The translations under genes and the position numbers were made by a program. From NCBI GenBank assembly GCA_003450555.1, contig DMFQ01000450.1:5610-30408 (forward strand): a stretch of DNA of 24,799 nt. The letters run 5' to 3'. The stretch's first letter is position 1. Each line of letters opens with the position of its first letter. Shown here in pieces: positions 22,018 to 24,799 of this stretch. Below the pieces are notes generated by a model that was not told where the DNA came from, did no database searches, and was given only the letters and a program-made list of their open reading frames with translations. This stretch comes from Ktedonobacter sp. Its GTDB lineage: Bacteria; Chloroflexota; Ktedonobacteria; Ktedonobacterales; Ktedonobacteraceae.

Positions 22018-23001
22018 ATGAGCAAGCAATCTCTGTTTTCATCTTTTCCTTATCAAATCGCTCCTGAACTAGTTGTGCAGGTTCATCGCTTTTTGCTGCG
22101 TTGGTACAGTGCTGAGCAGCGAGACTTACCATGGCGCACAACCAATGACCCCTATGCTATTCTTGTTTCAGAGATTATGCTCCAACAAACACAGGTTGAT
22201 CGTGTACTACCAAAGTATCAGCAATTTCTCACTACATTTCCTACTTTGGCAGACCTGGCTCAAGCCTCTACTGCCGATGTCATCTCTGTCTGGGTGCCAC
22301 TCGGTTATAACAGGCGGGCTGTCAATCTCCAATCGATTGCGCGCCAGGTTATCGCAGAATACGATGGCCGTATACCGGATACTATTGATGAGCTTATCAA
22401 GCTGAAAGGTATTGGGCGCTATACTGCCGGAGCGATCGCATGTTTCGCCTACCATAAACAGGTAGCCACTGTTGATACAAACATACGCCGCGTGCTTCAC
22501 CGCGTATTTCTTGGACTGGAACTTCCAGAGCCAAAACTCAATGATGCTGATATGTTGACGCTGGCGGAACAGGTACTGCCAACTGGGGAAGCCTATAATT
22601 GGAACCAGGCTATCATGGACCTCGGGGCAACCATCTGTATCAGCAGCAACCCTCAATGTAACCGCTGTCCATTGCAGCAGACTTGTCGAGCCTACATGGA
22701 GATGGGTCAGTATAGCCTTTTTCCGTCGGGAACAGTACTGCGCCAATTGCGAAAAGTCGCGGAGAAAAAGGCAGATTACCAGCAACAGCCTTTCACAAGC
22801 ACAAATCGCTATTTTCGTGGGCGTGTCATCGACCTGCTGCGCACCATACCCACTGGACAACGTGTTTCGCTCGTCGACCTTGGGATACAGATCAAGCCAA
22901 CATTCAATCAGGATGATCTACCCTGGCTACGAAAACTTGTAGATGGCCTGGCTAAAGATGGCTTACTAGACTGTGCTGATGAGGGGGTATGCCTACCATA
23001 A
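22018..23001 (+). CDS. mutY: MutY-like A/G-specific adenine DNA glycosylase without the NUDIX-type domain
   Basis: 327 aa. The N-terminal glycosylase core is intact: LPWR at ~37-40, catalytic Glu52 in SEIMLQQTQV, helix-hairpin-helix KLKGIGRYTAGAI (~128-140), catalytic Asp153 in VDTNIRRVLHR, and the [4Fe-4S] loop C207-x6-C214-x2-C217-x5-C223. It resembles the actinobacterial form (ACFAY..., VDTNxRRV). The C-terminal ~80 aa do not look like the 8-oxoG-reading NUDIX domain of E. coli MutY; the last ~65 residues (FRGRVIDLLRTIPTGQRVSL...) look like a winged helix. It removes adenine opposite 8-oxoG if a true MutY. A thymine/uracil mismatch glycosylase cannot be excluded. The RBS is weak; the start follows the Cys protein by 15 nt. 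Confidence 0.9.
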   Translation: MSKQSLFSSFPYQIAPELVVQVHRFLLRWYSAEQRDLPWRTTNDPYAILVSEIMLQQTQVDRVLPKYQQFLTTFPTLADLAQASTADVISVWVPLGYNRRAVNLQSIARQVIAEYDGRIPDTIDELIKLKGIGRYTAGAIACFAYHKQVATVDTNIRRVLHRVFLGLELPEPKLNDADMLTLAEQVLPTGEAYNWNQAIMDLGATICISSNPQCNRCPLQQTCRAYMEMGQYSLFPSGTVLRQLRKVAEKKADYQQQPFTSTNRYFRGRVIDLLRTIPTGQRVSLVDLGIQIKPTFNQDDLPWLRKLVDGLAKDGLLDCADEGVCLP

Positions 23002-23050
23002 TGGCTTCGAGGGTGTTGTCCATACCCTTTCTGCTATCGCTCTTTTCGTG

Positions 23051-23056
23051 TATACT
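23051..23056 (+). promoter_or_regulatory. Possible -10 box before the PIG-L gene
   Basis: TATACT at 23051-23056, without a recognisable -35. It would give the deacetylase its own transcript. Confidence 0.3.
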
Positions 23057-23124
23057 GTGGCTAAAACATGCGGTAACCAAACCAACATTCTTTAACCTAT
23101 CTCTCTGTATAAAGGAGCACACCA

Positions 23125-23937
23125 TTGCAACTCACAAGCTTTGCAGATATTACAACAACGTCCCGGCATATTTTCCTCTCGCCGCATCTTGATGATGTAA
23201 TCTACTCCTGCGGTGGCACACTGGCAGTCCAGGTAAGTAATGGATTACGCCCACTAGTAATTAACGTTTTTAGCGGTATACCAGCGTCCGATCTGAAACT
23301 CAGTCCTTTTGCCGCTGAGATACAAAAAAGAATGGGAGGCGCTAATCTAGACGCTGCGAGCATGGTATCAAACCGCCGCAAAGAAGACGCAAGCGCGCTG
23401 GATTATATTCATGTCGATTATCTTTGGCTCGATTACCTCGATGCCATCTATCGCGGCAGTCCGGCATACTATTCACAAGAGGGACAACTGATAGGTGGGG
23501 AAGTTCACCCTGCTGATATAGAGATTGATAAGCAACTGGCACAGGACCTGGTGACACTGCACGAGCGCCTCCCTGATGCTGTCTGGTATGCCCCGCTGGG
23601 TATCGGTCGCCATGTCGATCACCTGATTGTTTGTTCCGCTGCGGATCGCCTGATTCAACTTGGTGCAAATGTCAAACTCTATGAAGATTTCCCCTATGTC
23701 TTGCAAGAGAGAGCACTTGAAGAACGCATTACCGAATTAGGCGGCTCATTTGAACCGGCGTATGTTGAAATGTCCGAAATGCTCCCCACGCGTACCGAAG
23801 CTGCGGGCCTTTATACCTCTCAGATAGAGTTGAACTTTGGCAATAGAGCCGCTATGCAAAGAGCGATGAGTGAGTATACACACGGTATTCGTCCCGTACA
23901 TACAGTCCATTTAGAGAGATTCTGGACACCGCGCTAG
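23125..23937 (+). CDS. PIG-L (LmbE) family deacetylase
   Basis: 270 aa from a TTG start at 23125, preceded by AAAGGAG with 7-nt spacing. The metal/active-site signature is SPHLDDVIYSCGG (residues ~19-31; H21, D23, D24), a HxDDxxxSCGG variant of the more usual HPDDE. The second metal site is GRHVDH (H163, H166). Members deacetylate N-acetylglucosamine-linked substrates, for example in bacillithiol, mycothiol or glycolipid synthesis, with zinc in the cytoplasm. The substrate here cannot be told. It is followed by a strong terminator. It lies 123 nt after mutY, which may be a separate transcription unit. Confidence 0.93.
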   Translation: MQLTSFADITTTSRHIFLSPHLDDVIYSCGGTLAVQVSNGLRPLVINVFSGIPASDLKLSPFAAEIQKRMGGANLDAASMVSNRRKEDASALDYIHVDYLWLDYLDAIYRGSPAYYSQEGQLIGGEVHPADIEIDKQLAQDLVTLHERLPDAVWYAPLGIGRHVDHLIVCSAADRLIQLGANVKLYEDFPYVLQERALEERITELGGSFEPAYVEMSEMLPTRTEAAGLYTSQIELNFGNRAAMQRAMSEYTHGIRPVHTVHLERFWTPR

Positions 23938-23980
23938 TTTGCCAGGGATACCATCACGACAAGATTAGTAGCCATTCAAT

Positions 23981-24015
23981 CAGGGTCTGGGTGTAATGCC
24001 CGGCCCTGTTTTTTT
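23981..24015 (+). terminator. Intrinsic terminator after the PIG-L gene
   Basis: A GC-rich hairpin pairing CAGGGTC-GGG with CCC-GGCCCTG around a 7-nt loop, followed by seven T (24009-24015). It begins 43 nt after the stop codon. Confidence 0.9.
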
Positions 24016-24215
24016 ACCCCCACAATTGGCAAGGTCGTAGAGAAGATGCCTCTCTTTTCTTACCTCATACGTCCTATCATCGGCACGTCCATTTACCAAC
24101 ACTAAGCGCCATTTCTGAAGGCGGCATTTACTCATCCTGTAAGCATCAACACCCAGCGACCAGGCTGTCTCAAATCGTATTACGAGTAGACAGGGAACGA
24201 ATCCGGGTTATTCCT

Positions 24216-24224
24216 TGTTATGAT
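24216..24224 (+). promoter_or_regulatory. Possible extended -10 promoter of folK
   Basis: TGT-TATGAT at 24216-24224, 42 nt before the folK ATG. No -35 box. Confidence 0.35.
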
Positions 24225-24266
24225 ATATGATGAGAAAGTACATGTTTTTAGAGAGGTTTATTCTAT

Positions 24267-24799
24267 ATGAGTTTAGATACTACCGTTTCACCATTGTTTC
24301 CCTTGAATGGTAACACGTCAATTGCTACGCATACAGTCTATTTGGCGTTAGGTTCCAATCTGGGAGATCGACGTGGTAACCTCGCCGCAGCCTTGCAGCA
24401 ATTACGAGATTATATGGCAATTACAGCCATCTCTTCTCTCTATGAAACAGAACCGGTTGGATATCTCGACCAACCGCTTTTCTTGAATATGGTTTGCAGT
24501 GGTAAGACGCGACTTTCAGCACAAGAATTATTGAAACATACACAAGAGATCGAGCTAGCTATTGGGCGCCAGCCGTCGTTTCGTAATGGCCCGCGCCCTA
24601 TCGATATCGATATCATTTTTTATGATGATCTCCACATTGTACAGGATAATTTGATTGTGCCTCATGCCCGCGCATCAGAGCGTGCTTTTGTCCTGGCACC
24701 CCTGGCGGAAATTGCCCCTGCAATGGTTGATCCCGTCAGCGGTAAAACCGTAAAGGAACTACTGGATGCCGTCACACAGGATGGGGTAAAAAAGATAGC
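24267..24799 (+). CDS. folK: 2-amino-4-hydroxy-6-hydroxymethyldihydropteridine pyrophosphokinase (partial, 3' end beyond window)
   Basis: The frame is open from the ATG at 24267 to the right edge, 177 codons, and the C-terminus is cut. GAGAGG is 10 nt upstream. HPPK signature motifs are visible: YLALGSNLGDRRGN (residues ~30-43), YETEPVGYLDQPLFLNMV (substrate-binding loop), and RNGPRPIDIDIIFY, the R-x-G-P-R-x-x-D-x-D metal/ATP motif near ~115. It transfers pyrophosphate from ATP to the pterin in folate synthesis. The N-terminal ~25 aa before TVYLALGSN are extra compared with typical HPPK. No other folate gene is in the window. A distinct N-terminal domain was not seen. Confidence 0.95.
   Translation, partial: MSLDTTVSPLFPLNGNTSIATHTVYLALGSNLGDRRGNLAAALQQLRDYMAITAISSLYETEPVGYLDQPLFLNMVCSGKTRLSAQELLKHTQEIELAIGRQPSFRNGPRPIDIDIIFYDDLHIVQDNLIVPHARASERAFVLAPLAEIAPAMVDPVSGKTVKELLDAVTQDGVKKI

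Larger units (their letters stand above)
23938..24266. other. 329-bp intergenic region between the PIG-L gene and folK
   Basis: Contains the terminator at 23981-24015 and a possible extended -10 at 24216-24224. I see no gene, RNA or repeat in the rest. Confidence 0.5.

Noticed and set aside
22207..22860. 217-codon open frame on the minus strand, opposite mutY
   Set aside because: Antisense to a gene with all catalytic motifs intact; the product has no recognisable fold.
1..24799. CRISPR arrays, tRNA/rRNA genes, insertion sequences, prophage or defence genes
   Set aside because: No regularly spaced repeats, no tRNA T-loop pattern, and no transposase, integrase or nuclease-type defence gene could be seen by reading.

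Overview
The window looks like a chromosomal segment of a monoderm, spore/filament-type Chloroflexota, most likely class Ktedonobacteria. This is inferred from several traits: a b6f-like split cytochrome b operon, a periplasmic adaptor too short to span an outer membrane, an actinobacterial-style short MutY, frequent GTG/TTG starts, and a sigma factor paired with an HTH protein. No rRNA, tRNA, CRISPR array, transposase, integrase or phage gene was seen. The region reads as ordinary chromosome with many lineage-specific genes.

Layout, left to right. (1) 1-1465, minus strand: a divergent sigma-70-like factor overlapping a partly visible HTH protein that runs off the left edge. (2) 1627-2595, plus: a YhaM-type OB/HD exoribonuclease, convergent with glgA (glycogen synthase, minus, 2610-4079). 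(3) 4196-8870, minus: a respiratory operon of cytochrome b6-like subunit, subunit IV, Rieske protein, a cytochrome c-cupredoxin fusion and a 12-TM protein of unknown function. (4) 9377-11164, plus: a NarL-type sensor kinase and response regulator, divergent from the respiratory operon. (5) 11223-13072, minus: a small acidic hypothetical protein and a zinc-ribbon/single-TM/PsbP-like protein. (6) 13369-17213, plus: an efflux cassette with a TetR-family regulator carrying two tandem HTH domains, a 14-TM DHA2 transporter, a short HlyD-type adaptor and a small membrane coiled-coil protein. It is preceded by a perfect 12+12 bp operator on the promoter. (7) 17329-20968, minus: unknown protein, galT, galK, dppA, with tight spacing. 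(8) 21244-24799, plus: a small membrane protein, a Cys-rich small protein behind a structured leader, a MutY-like glycosylase lacking the NUDIX domain, a PIG-L deacetylase with a strong terminator, and the start of folK, cut by the right edge.

How they work together. Group 3 is a menaquinol:acceptor oxidoreductase whose soluble electron carriers, heme c and blue copper, are fused and membrane-anchored. Group 4 may sense conditions relevant to it, but only its position suggests this. Group 6 is a self-contained regulated drug-export module. Group 7 is a Leloir galactose module (galE absent) with a D-aminopeptidase. The most unusual points are the cytochrome c-cupredoxin fusion with the 12-TM neighbour, the double-HTH TetR with its operator, and the sigma/HTH gene pair with an 8-nt overlap. 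None is proven to be a new system from sequence alone.
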